Positions 1-9,125 are shown, counted from the first letter of the stretch. The stretch: 64,000 nucleotides of DNA from Paenibacillus sp. FSL R7-0204 (GCF_038002225.1 NZ_JBBOCA010000001.1:4464001-4528000), one strand, 5' to 3'. The notes: generated by a model not told the origin, from the sequence alone. A program made the numbers and translations.

Positions 1-934
1 CCACCCGGCTCTGAAAATCGTCCGGGGCATTGTCCCCCGAGAATAAATTGATATCCCAGTTGCCGTTCAGGTACATGGCTGCCCTGCCTTCAGTGAACAG
101 ACGGACCGCCCCCTCAGTGGAGGTATCGTTAGAGTCTTCACTGAAATAGCCTGCCTCCACCCATCTGTTCAGGTGCCCGAACGCTTCCAGGTAGCCGCTG
201 TTCTGGAAGCTCGACCTGTCCTCGCCTGTAATCAGCTTCTGAATCAGGTCCGGTCCGGCGTAACGGTCCATCAGATAATGGGCGAATATCCCCGCCGGCC
301 AGCGGTCTTCGTTCCCCAGCGCAAACGGGATATACCCCGCTGCCTTCAGCTTCGCCATCACCGTATCCAGCTCGGCCAATGTATTCGGAGTATTAATGCC
401 TAGCTTGGTGAAGATTTTTTTATTGTAATAAAGCGGTTCCGCATTGCCCTCAATCGGCAGTCCGTAGATATGGTTGTTGAATGTCCAGAGATGCAGATCC
501 TTGAACTGGTTGCTGAGACCGTTCTCGGCTGTGAAATCGGTCAGATCCATCAGCCGGGCTGAACGCACATATGGCTCAATCTCCGCCCCGCCGAACAGAA
601 CGAACATATCAGGCGCTGTGCCGGTTACCATCTCACTCTTCAGCTTCTGCTCGCGGTGGATATTCTGATCCAGCCCCTCGAAGTTCACCTTCACATTCGG
701 ATGGCTCTCCTGGTAGCTTCGGACAACCTCCTCGAAGATCGCCAGAAGCGGCCGGTCATGCTCCTTGATCCAGAAATGCCGGAAGGTCAATGTGATCTTC
801 TCGGGCGAGGTATCCTCAATCTGCTCCCGGTCCTCCTGCATAATGAACCATACAGCGCCGGACATCAGCACAATATAGAGGAGAATCCATCCCCAGTTGG
901 TCAACCATCTAAGCACATGCCGTTGGTCCTTCAT
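1..934 (-). CDS. Membrane-anchored extracellular solute-binding protein, partial (C-terminus outside window)
   Basis: About 311 codons are visible; the end of the gene lies beyond base 1. The N-terminus has a single hydrophobic segment (about residues 14-32, WGWILLYIVLMSGAVWFI) without a lipobox cysteine, so it should be anchored by a signal-anchor helix. A family 1 sugar-binding fold follows: ITLTFRHFW, a SHPNVKVNFEG strand, GTAPDMFVLFGG, and GLPIEGNAEPLYYNKKIF. The ATG is preceded by GGGGGAGAAG. It begins 15 bp after the YesM-type kinase gene, so it is probably cotranscribed with it. As a second binding protein directly after the kinase it may present ligand to the sensor rather than feed the transporter; that role is inferred. 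Confidence 0.85.
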   Translation of the reverse strand, partial: MKDQRHVLRWLTNWGWILLYIVLMSGAVWFIMQEDREQIEDTSPEKITLTFRHFWIKEHDRPLLAIFEEVVRSYQESHPNVKVNFEGLDQNIHREQKLKSEMVTGTAPDMFVLFGGAEIEPYVRSARLMDLTDFTAENGLSNQFKDLHLWTFNNHIYGLPIEGNAEPLYYNKKIFTKLGINTPNTLAELDTVMAKLKAAGYIPFALGNEDRWPAGIFAHYLMDRYAGPDLIQKLITGEDRSSFQNSGYLEAFGHLNRWVEAGYFSEDSNDTSTEGAVRLFTEGRAAMYLNGNWDINLFSGDNAPDDFQSRV

Positions 935-948
935 TTGGCTTCTCCCCC

Positions 949-2676
949 TCATGACGGCTGTATCCTCGGAATCCGGATGCAGATGGCTGATCCGAAGCCC
1001 GGTGAGGAGCAGACCAGAATACCATAGGGATTGCCGAACCGGATGTTCAGGCGCTCATGCACATTTTTCAGCCCAACCCCGCTGTCGCTGTATTTCTTGA
1101 GGTTGCTCCGCTCCTTGTCCCACTGGCTCATCAGCACTTCAAGATCGAAGCCGGGCCCGTTATCCTTCACAATAATGATAATATCCTTGCCGTTCTCCTG
1201 GGCAGTGACTGTAATCGTCCCGTGCTCCTCCATCTGCTCAATGGCATGATACAAGGCATTCTCCACAATCGGCTGAACAATCAGCTTCTGGGTCATCACG
1301 TATTTCAGCGACTCCGGAAGCTCCAGCTCATAGGAGAATTTGTCCTCGAACCGGAATTTCTGGATATCCAGGTAATGGCGGACATGCTCGAACTCCATCT
1401 GCAGCGGGATCAGCTCCTGATTCTGACTGATGCTGATCCGCAGCAGCCGGCCGAGTGAGATGACCATTTTGCTGATATCCCGGTTGCCTGCCAGCACCGC
1501 CATGGAATTGATCGATTCCAGTGAATTATAGATGAAATGCGGGTTGATCTGGGCCATCAGCGCCTGCATCTCTGCTTCCTTTTTGCGTCCCTGCTCGGTC
1601 TGGACCTGATCAATCAGCTCATTGATCTGCGAGCTCATCCGGTTAAAGCCGTCAATCAGGGAATCGCTCTCATCATTGGCCCGCAGCGGTACCGGAATCG
1701 GGGTGAAGATCCCCTGCTTGACCCGCTTCATACCGTTCACGGCACTGTTAATGCTGCGGACGAGCCTGCGGATGAAATAACGGTCGAACAGGAAGGCCGA
1801 CAGCAGCGACACCATGCCGAGAATAATCGCAATATTGCGGATGGAGACCGATTCGGAGGAGATCAGGTTCATCGGCGTAATGGCCGCCAGATACCAGTCC
1901 GCGTTATGTGAAGGCAGGAAAGTGATCAGTGACCGCTCCCCTTGATAATTGTCAATGTAATAATCCTGCTCCTGGTTATAATTCTCCTGCAAAAAAGGAA
2001 AATCCGTCCGTTCCCCGATATGCTCCCCGGACTTGTTAAAGACGATATTGCCCTGCTTGTTGACCAGCAGAATATCCCCTTTCTTCAGGGTCGCAGCCTC
2101 CCAGAAAATCTGATCGAGCAGATCCGGCTTCACGTATACAACCAGATAGCCGATATCCTCCAGCGAATAATAGTCCTTAATCACTCTGGCATGGACCAGC
2201 ACCGGCTTATCGCCGCTGGCCGAGCCGTTCTCTCCGGGACCGGACCATACAGGGCGCCCTTCGGCAGCCTCCATGGCTCCGAACCAGACCTGCTTGTGCA
2301 TATCTGCGAAAGACATCGGCGCATTGTACTGGTATAGCAGCCGGTCTTTGCCGTACAGGCTGAACGAGGTAATCATCGGATGGTTGATCAGCAGGTTGTT
2401 GATTTCCTGCTTGCGGTCATAGGTGAGGACGAAATTCTGCTGCTTCAGCGACTGCTGAATTGCAGGCTGTGTGATTGCTGAGTTGGTGATCGATGAAATC
2501 TCACTGAGGGCAAACTTCAGCTTGCGGTCCGTCTCCAGCAGGGAGATCCAGTAGAAATTGCTGGATTTCTTCTCCATGGCATTCGAATAATTCACGTACG
2601 TAACAATCCCCATAACAATCACGGGAATGAATACAAGAAGAATAATAGCGAACAAGATTTTGCGGCGGAGCTTCAT
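949..2676 (-). CDS. YesM-type sensor histidine kinase
   Basis: 575-residue membrane kinase. An N-terminal transmembrane helix (about 8-28), an extracellular dCache-like sensing region (about 35-275), a second helix (about 280-300) and a HAMP linker are followed by the His_kinase domain with the phospho-acceptor motif NPHFIYNSLESI near residue 380. A GHKL ATPase domain follows, with the N-box IVQPIVENALYHAIE and the G-boxes DNGPGFD and GVGLKNVHERL. This family pairs with YesN-type AraC response regulators controlling sugar import. No such regulator is visible next to it; it may lie left of base 1. The gene is 143 bp after the permease gene at 2820, and a palindromic repeat sits in that gap. 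Confidence 0.93.
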   Translation of the reverse strand: MKLRRKILFAIILLVFIPVIVMGIVTYVNYSNAMEKKSSNFYWISLLETDRKLKFALSEISSITNSAITQPAIQQSLKQQNFVLTYDRKQEINNLLINHPMITSFSLYGKDRLLYQYNAPMSFADMHKQVWFGAMEAAEGRPVWSGPGENGSASGDKPVLVHARVIKDYYSLEDIGYLVVYVKPDLLDQIFWEAATLKKGDILLVNKQGNIVFNKSGEHIGERTDFPFLQENYNQEQDYYIDNYQGERSLITFLPSHNADWYLAAITPMNLISSESVSIRNIAIILGMVSLLSAFLFDRYFIRRLVRSINSAVNGMKRVKQGIFTPIPVPLRANDESDSLIDGFNRMSSQINELIDQVQTEQGRKKEAEMQALMAQINPHFIYNSLESINSMAVLAGNRDISKMVISLGRLLRISISQNQELIPLQMEFEHVRHYLDIQKFRFEDKFSYELELPESLKYVMTQKLIVQPIVENALYHAIEQMEEHGTITVTAQENGKDIIIIVKDNGPGFDLEVLMSQWDKERSNLKKYSDSGVGLKNVHERLNIRFGNPYGILVCSSPGFGSAICIRIPRIQPS

Positions 2677-2713
2677 GACGTTCCCTTCCTCCTGCGGTCT
2701 ATGTCCAAAAAGT

Positions 2714-2759
2714 CGCTGAAACGGTACCGTCCTTTAAAAGGACGGCAAAGCCGTTTCCA
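2714..2759. repeat. 46-bp palindromic intergenic repeat, copy 1
   Basis: The arms are imperfect complements (GAAACGGTACCGTCCTT and AAGGACGGCAAAGCCGTTTC) around a short A/T loop, so the RNA would fold into a long hairpin. Its reverse complement matches bases 11964-12009 at 44 of 46 positions, and both differences lie in the loop. It sits between the permease gene and the kinase gene of one operon, so it could also act as an attenuating or mRNA-stabilising hairpin. Confidence 0.85.
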
Positions 2760-2819
2760 CTTGATTATTATTCTTCACAGCATTCTGTAAATCCTCTTAC
2801 ATACCAAATAGACAGACAG

Positions 2820-3683
2820 TTAACTCTTGATGGCACCTGAAGTCAGTCCGGCAATGACCCAGCGGCTGAACAGCAGGAAGACAACCAGCAGCGGCAGCGT
2901 GGCCGTGAAGGTAGCGGACATAATCATCCCGTAATCAAGCCCGTCACGTGTAGTGAACAGCTGCTGCAATGCAATCTGAATCGTGAAATGCTCCTTGTTC
3001 TTCAAGACCACCAGCGGCCAGAAGAAGTCATTCCATACCGTCATGAAATTCAGAATACCCAGGGTAGCCATCGCCGGTGTAATGACCGGAACGGCAATTC
3101 TCCAGAAAATCCGGAAGTGTCCTCCCCCGTCAATACGTCCGGCTTCGATCAGTTCGGTAGGCACGGCCGAGGAGATGTACTGCCGCATCCAGAAGATCCC
3201 GAAGGCATTGACCATAGCCGGAACAATCAGCGCCTTGAAGCTGTCGATCCAGTGAAGCTTGGCCATAATGACATAGGTTGGCAATACGCCTAGCTGCTGC
3301 GGAACAATCAGGGTGGCGATAACGAAGACGAACAGCACATTTTTACCAGGGAATTCATATTTGGCAAAAGCATACCCGGCCAGCGTACAGAAGAACACGA
3401 CCGAGACCGTCACCATGGACGAGACGAACAGCGAGTTGCCGAGCGCCTGGAAGAAGTCCGATTTGTCCAGCACCCGCTTGAAGTTCTCGAAGAACTGGTC
3501 TCCGATGGTGAGCAGCGGCGGTACGTGGAATACGGCTCCCTTGTCATTGGTCCCGACCACAAACATCCAATAGAACGGGAAGATGGAGACCAGTGCTCCG
3601 AGAATCAGTAGAAGATAAAAGCCCAGCTTGCCGAAGAAGCCGAGATCATCCGGTTTTTTTCTGAATATACGCAGTGTACTCAT
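2820..3683 (-). CDS. Carbohydrate ABC transporter permease, MalG type
   Basis: 287-residue inner-membrane permease with six hydrophobic segments. The cytoplasmic EAA loop that docks the ATPase reads ELIEAGRIDGGGHFRIFWRI (about residues 180-200). The C-terminus (WVIAGLTSGAIKS) is typical of MalG/YtcP-type subunits. Its start overlaps the stop of the MalF-type permease by 4 bp (ATGA), so the two are translationally coupled. No ATPase gene lies in the operon; CUT1 importers in these bacteria usually share an MsmX-type ATPase encoded elsewhere. The substrate cannot be read from the sequence; an oligosaccharide is likely. Confidence 0.95.
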   Translation of the reverse strand: MSTLRIFRKKPDDLGFFGKLGFYLLLILGALVSIFPFYWMFVVGTNDKGAVFHVPPLLTIGDQFFENFKRVLDKSDFFQALGNSLFVSSMVTVSVVFFCTLAGYAFAKYEFPGKNVLFVFVIATLIVPQQLGVLPTYVIMAKLHWIDSFKALIVPAMVNAFGIFWMRQYISSAVPTELIEAGRIDGGGHFRIFWRIAVPVITPAMATLGILNFMTVWNDFFWPLVVLKNKEHFTIQIALQQLFTTRDGLDYGMIMSATFTATLPLLVVFLLFSRWVIAGLTSGAIKS

Positions 3684-4633
3684 GCTTTTTTCCCTCCAGT
3701 CGCTCTGCCGCCGCCTCTGGAAATCAGCATATTCAAGACAGAGAACAGAATCGTAACGAGGAACAGCAGAACTGCTGTAGCCGCCGCCGTGCCGAAGAAG
3801 CCGTTGCGGAAGGCCTCACTGTACAGATAAGTGACCATCGTAATCCCTTCCTGCCGGGTAGATCCGGTCCCGGATTGGCCGAGGAAGACATACGGCTCTG
3901 TGAAGAGCTGCAGGGCACCGATAGTAGATTGCAGGGAAACGAAGATAATGAACGGCTTAAGCAGCGGCAGTGTAATGAAGAACAGCTGCTGTCTGCGGTT
4001 AGCTCCGTCGATTTTGGCGGATTCGTACAGATCCATCGGAATGCTCTGCAGGCCCGAGAGGAACAGGATCGCATTGTAGCCCGTCCAGCGCCACATGACC
4101 ATGGTGGAGATGGCAATTTTGACCCCCCACCAGCCGGAGTTGAAGGCCATGCTCTCTAACCCGATTCCGTTAAGCAGCCAGTTGATCATCCCGTTATTGC
4201 CGAACAGGGTACTAAATACCAGAGTAACGGCCACGATCGAAGTGATATTCGGCATGAAATAGAGGATACGGAAGGTCTTCTTGAACCGGGTCATCCCCGA
4301 ATGCAGCAGCACCGCCAGAAGCAGCGCCAGCATAACCTGCGGCACAGTACCCATAAGCCCCATAATCAGCGTGTTACTGAAGGAGATCCAGAAGGTCGGG
4401 TCCGTGGTGATCAGCTCGAAGTTTTTGAAGCCCACGTATTTCATTGGACCTAAGGCATCCCACTTGAAGAACGATAAATAGAATGTGAAGAAGATTGGAT
4501 ATAGTCCGAATATCGAGAACAGAATAAAGAACGGTGAAATGAAAGTATACGCAGTGAAGCGGCTCCGTCTTTGTTCAGTGAAGAAAGGACGTTTGCTCTC
4601 GGCATGCGGACTCGTAATTACGGGCTCTGCCAT
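3680..4633 (-). CDS. Carbohydrate ABC transporter permease, MalF type
   Basis: 317 residues with six predicted helices. The first begins near residue 28 (FISPFFILFSIFGLYPIFFTF), and the EAA motif is DLYESAKIDGANRRQQLFFI. It partners with the MalG-type permease whose start codon overlaps its stop. It lies about 100 bp after the binding-protein gene at 4733. The N-terminal polar tail of about 27 residues is ordinary for this family. Confidence 0.95.
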   Translation of the reverse strand: MAEPVITSPHAESKRPFFTEQRRSRFTAYTFISPFFILFSIFGLYPIFFTFYLSFFKWDALGPMKYVGFKNFELITTDPTFWISFSNTLIMGLMGTVPQVMLALLLAVLLHSGMTRFKKTFRILYFMPNITSIVAVTLVFSTLFGNNGMINWLLNGIGLESMAFNSGWWGVKIAISTMVMWRWTGYNAILFLSGLQSIPMDLYESAKIDGANRRQQLFFITLPLLKPFIIFVSLQSTIGALQLFTEPYVFLGQSGTGSTRQEGITMVTYLYSEAFRNGFFGTAAATAVLLFLVTILFSVLNMLISRGGGRATGGKKA

Positions 4634-4732
4634 GTCACACCTCCAGGGAATTCATATCTAAATCCGGATTCACAGAGGGAATGCTCCGTGAATCCGGATA
4701 TTTGGGGAAGCCTGTTCCCCGCAAATTACAGG

Positions 4733-6085
4733 TTAGCCGCGTTCTGCAAGCGTTTTTGACTGCTTGACAGCATCGTCCCATTCTTTGGCCGGATCGGCTT
4801 TCTTCTCCAGCACGTTCTTCAGCGCATTCTTGAAGAAGGTATCGGTCTGGTCATGCAGCGGTCCGTAGTATACCGGCTTCACGCGGTTAGCCGCTTTGCC
4901 GAATTCCACTGCCGTCTGCTGTCCGCCGAAGAAGTCGTCCTTGAAATCCACGAACGCAGGATCTTCGTACAGTGCAGGGATAGAAGGCATCAGGCCTTTG
5001 GTCTTGAAGGATTCCAGCTGGTTATCCTTGTTCACGAGCCACTGGATGAAATCATAGGCTTCCTTGGAGTGCTTGCCTTCCTTCGGCAGCGTGATGAACG
5101 AACCGCCCCAGTTACCGGCGCCCTCGGGAAGCTGGGCAATTTTCCATTTACCGGAGGAGTCCGGCGCGTTGCTCTTGATATTGCCGGCCATCCAGGCCGG
5201 GCCCATCACGACGGCGAACGAACCATCGTTCATGCCTTGGCCCCATTCAGGCGACCAGAGCATAACATTGCTGATCCAGCCTTCTTGTATGCCTTTAACG
5301 GTAAAATCATATGCCTTCTTCACCTGCGGATTGGTATCGCCGATGAAGCTGCCGTCTGCTTTGCTGAAATAGATCTCGTCTGCCGACTGGTCACGAAGCG
5401 CATTGTACGTCAGGTCGGTCAGGTCGGAGAAATACTTGCCTGTCTTGTCTTTGAACGCTTTCGCTACCGTAGCGAATTTGTCCCATGTATCGATGGCTGC
5501 GCCGAAGCCTTCAGGATCGCTTGGCAGTCCGGCTGCTTCAGCCAGGTCAGTACGGTAGTAGACTACAGTCGGGCCGATATCTGTCGGAAGTCCGAGCTGG
5601 AAGCTGCCGTCGATGGAGGAAGCCTGCTTCCATTTCCAGTCGAGATAGTTGGCCTGGATGTCTTTGGCTCCGAGATCATTCAGGTTGTAGAATTTGTCCT
5701 GGGCTCCCAGGAAGCGTTCCATGAAACCGATCTCAAGCTGGAAAATGTCAGGTGCGCCTGAACCCGCCGAGAGTGCTGTGGTCAGATTGTTGTGGTGGGC
5801 CGTCTGGTCACCGGTATTCTGAATTTTAATAGTTACGTTAGGGTGTTCCTTGGTGTAGGCAGCCGCCAGCTCTTCATAATTCACGTTGCCCAGCGTCCAG
5901 AACGACAGCTCAACCTTCTCTGCCTTGTCTCCTTCACCTGCGGGTGCTGATGTGCTTGACGCGTTGTTACCCTTATTTACTTCCGCAGACTTGTTGCCGC
6001 TGTTATTACTTCCTCCGCACGCTGCAAGTGAGCTCATGAGCATGATGGAGACCAGCGCCAGCGCCAGGTTCTTTGTTTTTTTCAT
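4733..6085 (-). CDS. Extracellular sugar-binding lipoprotein (family 1)
   Basis: 450-residue receptor of the ABC importer. A lipoprotein signal peptide ends in MSSLAAC near residue 22, followed by a Gly/Asn/Ser linker and a low-complexity acidic stretch. The mature part has the usual SBP_bac_1 features: VELSFWTLGN, EHPNVTIKIQNTG, APDIFQLEIGFM, a central DIGPTVVYYRTDLAE hinge strand, and a C-terminal helix AKEWDDAVKQSKTLAERG. It is the first gene of the operon and the one expected to be most expressed. The ligand is unknown; the neighbouring kinase suggests a plant- or polymer-derived oligosaccharide. Confidence 0.95.
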   Translation of the reverse strand: MKKTKNLALALVSIMLMSSLAACGGSNNSGNKSAEVNKGNNASSTSAPAGEGDKAEKVELSFWTLGNVNYEELAAAYTKEHPNVTIKIQNTGDQTAHHNNLTTALSAGSGAPDIFQLEIGFMERFLGAQDKFYNLNDLGAKDIQANYLDWKWKQASSIDGSFQLGLPTDIGPTVVYYRTDLAEAAGLPSDPEGFGAAIDTWDKFATVAKAFKDKTGKYFSDLTDLTYNALRDQSADEIYFSKADGSFIGDTNPQVKKAYDFTVKGIQEGWISNVMLWSPEWGQGMNDGSFAVVMGPAWMAGNIKSNAPDSSGKWKIAQLPEGAGNWGGSFITLPKEGKHSKEAYDFIQWLVNKDNQLESFKTKGLMPSIPALYEDPAFVDFKDDFFGGQQTAVEFGKAANRVKPVYYGPLHDQTDTFFKNALKNVLEKKADPAKEWDDAVKQSKTLAERG

Positions 6086-6203
6086 TCCTCTGTACCCCTC
6101 TCAAAGGTTTCTTTTACAAGATTCAGTGTACCGTAGGCCACTGTTTTTTTTGAGGAGGCATATTGCCGATTTAGGGTGGAAATACTTACGATTCTAAAAT
6201 AGG

Positions 6204-6217
6204 TGTTAACGAAAGCA
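6204..6217. promoter_or_regulatory. Possible weak cre (CcpA) site
   Basis: TGTTAACGAAAGCA matches 10 of 14 positions of the catabolite-response consensus TGWAARCGYTWWCA. It lies about 120 bp upstream of the sugar-binding lipoprotein start. The match is weak but the position fits a sugar operon. Confidence 0.3.
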
Positions 6218-6522
6218 AATCACTTCACGTTTTAGCTAATCATGGATGTATTTATGATTTTCTTTGAAACCGTATTTAATGATGTGCAAGAGAGTGAGTG
6301 ATTTTTTAGTGATTTTTATAATCGTTAAGTTGGAAGAAAATACTGCTCTAAAACCCGTTAGTTTTTGGGATTCTCACCGTCAACCTCAGCACTTCCAGCT
6401 TCCGCTGCAGCTCTCCAATCTGACCGTAGCCACACAAGATACGGAGTGGCTGAAAGAAATAAGCCGCCGGTAAGAGGCCCTGTGGCTGACCTGGAGGGCA
6501 CCATATTTGTGAAAATGACAAG

Positions 6523-6556
6523 GAACCCCGCCAGAATAACTGGCGGGGTATTTTTA
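6523..6556 (+). terminator. Rho-independent terminator
   Basis: The stem CCCCGCCA/TGGCGGGG with loop GAATAAC is followed by TATTTTTAA. It has no intact rightward gene in front of it, so it probably belonged to a gene now decayed. Confidence 0.75.
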
Positions 6557-6924
6557 AAGTATATATTTCCTTATTACTAATTTAATAGGAACTTGATTTG
6601 CTGCAAATACCGATTTACTTGCACCACAACCCCGCAGACCTTTAGATCTTTGTAAGGGTCAAACAATACAATGTGATCTGCTCCTACAGGATGCTGGCAG
6701 CCAAGAGCACTCGCGGCGCTCCGGTGCTCAAACATGTGTCCCGGATTCAGCCATTACGGATGCCGAGGTTTCTATTTTACGTTGCGTAATCTTTTCCGAC
6801 CTGTCCTACATATATTTCCAACTATTTTCCCGACTTTCATTTTCATATAATTTTCTACAATTAAACGAACATTTGTTTTTTTGCGAGTTTCCTCACATTT
6901 AAAAATGGATTGAATTCCCAATAA

Positions 6925-6963
6925 ACAAAAAGCCTATCGACCAGTTAAGGTTGACAGACTTTT
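6925..6963 (-). terminator. Terminator of the secreted-protein gene
   Basis: Read leftward, an interrupted stem (AAAGTCTGTC...GATAGGCTTT) is followed by TTTTTG. It sits about 85 bp after the stop of the secreted protein gene at 7046. Confidence 0.55.
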
Positions 6964-7045
6964 CATCCAACACACTTTCAAGAAGTTAAAACCACCAAGA
7001 ATTTATTTGAGGTTTATAGCTGGCTCGATAAAGCCAAGAGCAAGT

Positions 7046-7795
7046 TTAAATAATAAATTCAGTTTCTCCAATCAAATTATAACGCAATGAATCAGAGTAA
7101 TTAAACGTAACAGTGCGGTGCATTCTTTGGTATGCTTTTCCATCATGATACGTGATCTTTGTGTACCAAACATTCTTAATCGCAAGAGCGATAATTCCAG
7201 TTGCAAGTGAGACTAAGCCAGCATATGGAACATTATAAAGAGCAGATAAAATAGCTGCTAGTACACTGATAATACTATAATCAGTGTTAACATCCCCCTG
7301 TATATAACTTTCATAGATCCAAACACCGCTCCAGGCCATTGGACTTACCACAGAGTTTTGTTCGCTTACTGGACTTACAGTACTATTGCTATTCAATGCC
7401 TTTCCGTTCAAATACACAGTAGTACCATCCGTTGTAACTTTGTAAACTTTACCTTCATTAGTTGATATAGAAAAAGAATCTTTTCCGTCTACAGTGGTCT
7501 TTTCAACTATGTCATTTGAACCATCAAGTTCACTACTCACTTTTATTTTTGTCCAATCATCTATTACTCCATCTATCACTTCAATATTTACGTCAGCATA
7601 AGCAGTCTTAATTTCATAAACATCATTTTCATTATTTTTTGGGAACACTTTCTGCATAGAATATTCTGTTGAAATAGATTCGTAAGCAGACGTAGCGCCG
7701 GCTGGACTTGCTGCAGAAATCGAAGATAATGGACCTGTAAGGGTAACTGTTGCAATACAAATTACCGCCAAGGATTTCACTAGAAAAGTTTTCAT
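7046..7795 (-). CDS. Secreted protein of unknown function
   Basis: 249 residues with a cleavable Sec signal peptide (MKTFLVKSLAVICIATVTLT, likely cleaved after ISA-ASP near residue 30). A polar region (about 35-145) precedes MAWSGVWIYESYIQGD and a strongly hydrophobic stretch (about 165-200, SVLAAILSALYNVP then YAGLVSLATGIIALAI). The tail is rich in aromatic and basic residues (YHDGKAYQRMHRTVTFNYSD). The start has a good ribosome site, GGGAGG, 6 bp upstream. I do not recognise a family. The hydrophobic C-terminal stretch and the divergent small membrane protein at 8035 resemble a secreted toxin with an immunity protein, but that is speculation. Base composition is far more AT-rich than the surrounding chromosome, suggesting acquisition. 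Confidence 0.8.
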   Translation of the reverse strand: MKTFLVKSLAVICIATVTLTGPLSSISAASPAGATSAYESISTEYSMQKVFPKNNENDVYEIKTAYADVNIEVIDGVIDDWTKIKVSSELDGSNDIVEKTTVDGKDSFSISTNEGKVYKVTTDGTTVYLNGKALNSNSTVSPVSEQNSVVSPMAWSGVWIYESYIQGDVNTDYSIISVLAAILSALYNVPYAGLVSLATGIIALAIKNVWYTKITYHDGKAYQRMHRTVTFNYSDSLRYNLIGETEFII

Positions 7796-8034
7796 TTAAT
7801 ACCTCCCAAAATATATTTTATTTCTCTTTTGTGGTATATTATATAGTTTATTTTGTCAAATTTTGTTTTTATTAAAAATAATCCTCTCTTTTTCCTTTTA
7901 AGCAATTATTTATGTATAATGTATATGTAAAAGTATTTTTTCACCTATGGGTTATACGCAGCTCATTTCATTCATATACTTTTCAATCCTTTGTTCATTG
8001 TTATTACACCCCAAATTAAGGAAGGTTGATCTAT

Positions 8035-8214
8035 GTGATTAAAAAAATCCTACACACAGTAACAATCTCCGGAATCATTTTATTTGTAATCCTAATTGTA
8101 ATACGGAATAAGCAGAATATTAATTGGGATAGACCCTTTTTATGGATAGTTGTAATCTTTGATGCTGCTATGCTCGCGTTGACCTTGTATCTGAGATATA
8201 AGAAGAAATATTAG
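8035..8214 (+). CDS. Small two-helix membrane protein
   Basis: 59 residues from a GTG start, chosen because AAGGAAGG lies 9 bp upstream; an in-frame TTG at 8026 overlaps that ribosome site and is unlikely. The protein is almost entirely two hydrophobic segments (ILHTVTISGIILFVILIVI and PFLWIVVIFDAAMLALTLYL) joined by a polar RNKQNINWDR loop and ending in RYKKKY, so both ends should face the cytoplasm. No family recognised. It is divergent from the secreted protein gene and followed by a terminator. Confidence 0.7.
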   Translation: MIKKILHTVTISGIILFVILIVIRNKQNINWDRPFLWIVVIFDAAMLALTLYLRYKKKY

Positions 8215-8828
8215 AACTACACAATATAATCTAGAGTCTAGGCGTTTGATTCCAGAATTTACTCAACTTATGATTATTAAGAAATACACCGTTTAACTCT
8301 GATCGGTGTTTTTTCATCATATTTAAAAAAGGAACGTAGTCTGAAATAGTTGTTTTGGAACATATAATTGTTAACGTTCCACATTTTTTTGTAGAAAGCG
8401 AGTGATGTCATTTTCAGAGAATTAAAGATTGCAATTGGAAAAACACAAGTTGAGAGTTGCCAAATCAGAGTAAGAGTGAACACTTCGAAATAATGAAGGA
8501 ATAGTATAAAATATACTCACCCTATGAGGATTTAGTTGATGTGATGAGGTTAATCGCATTCCCTTAGAGGAACAAAGAATATAACCCGGCGGGTTATTTA
8601 ATGTAAGCTCGAATAAATAGAATCCCGCATACCTGTTAAGATTGGTGGGATTTTAAACATACTGTCGGGCTACGTTCTCAACGCAAATTGTGTATTTAGT
8701 ATAATTTATGAAATGACTTCATCAATATACTTATCTAAAGCTTGTCCACCTGATACATTTCTAATATGACTCTTCATTTCATCAATAATTTCCATTGTCT
8801 TTTTAAAATTTCTACTAGCATTATTAAC
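8215..8828. other. AT-rich intergenic region
   Basis: Besides the terminator at 8284-8316 it holds a short perfect hairpin at 8581-8597 (ATAACCCG/CGGGTTAT) and a terminator-like hairpin at about 8619-8655 (AATCCC...GGGATTTT). A reverse open frame (8710-8797, M then EIIDEMKSHIRNVSGGQ) just after the transposase remnant may be another gene fragment. No intact gene is visible. Confidence 0.5.
8284..8316 (+). terminator. Terminator of the small membrane protein gene
   Basis: The stem ACACCG/CGGTGT is followed by TTTTTT, about 70 bp after the stop at 8214. Confidence 0.7.
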
Positions 8829-9125
8829 TCAACTTTCGCAGCTCAAATGTCCAAACAAACCCTTGATAAATCTAGGTAAACCGGAGATCCATTCCTTTAG
8901 TTGACAAAAAACAGCTGGATACAATCGTGGTATGGCTAATCAATTGGTCAAAAGAGCGTCTCTGAAACTCTGTCCCTAGTTTCAAATAGCTTTTGGTGAC
9001 TTTGAAAAAAGTCTCAATACTACAGCGCATGCCGTAGATTAGTACGATTTCAGCAGCATCCAGCGTGACATCTGTACTCAAAATCGCAAGCCACTCCCGT
9101 TTTTTATTCCGGTTGCGCACAAAAA
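8829..9125 (-). pseudogene. IS4-family transposase remnant (C-terminal part, frameshifted)
   Basis: The fragment reads RNRNKKREWLAILSTDVTL, then YGMRCSIETFFKVTK, which is exactly the IS4 signature Y-(2)-R-(3)-E-(6)-K and carries the catalytic Glu. After SFDQLISHTTIV the frame breaks; the coding sense resumes in another frame with QLKEWISGLPRFIKGLFGHL and ends CES-stop, a usual end for these transposases. The N-terminal two thirds, with both catalytic Asp residues, are absent, so it is dead. At about 9120-9126 it is fused to the truncated gene on its right. Confidence 0.85.

Larger units (their letters stand above)
6218..7045. other. Long AT-rich intergenic region with remnants
   Basis: No convincing intact gene. 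A short more GC-rich stretch (about 6360-6560) reads open in two forward frames without a ribosome site and ends in a rho-independent hairpin at 6523-6556, which suggests the tail of a decayed rightward gene. On the reverse strand a 52-codon open frame (about 6581-6738, starting MFEHRSAASALGCQHP and ending VNRYLQQIKFLLN) also looks like a C-terminal fragment, with no recognisable family. The rest (about 6740-6920) is AT-rich and featureless to me. Confidence 0.5.

Noticed and set aside
6264..6580. Two overlapping short forward frames
   Set aside because: No ribosome site and no recognisable domains; better explained as remnants before the orphan terminator.
8277..8483. 68-codon reverse open frame in the AT-rich island
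   Set aside because: It runs through the terminator of the small membrane protein gene, has no ribosome site, and looks like chance in AT-rich DNA.
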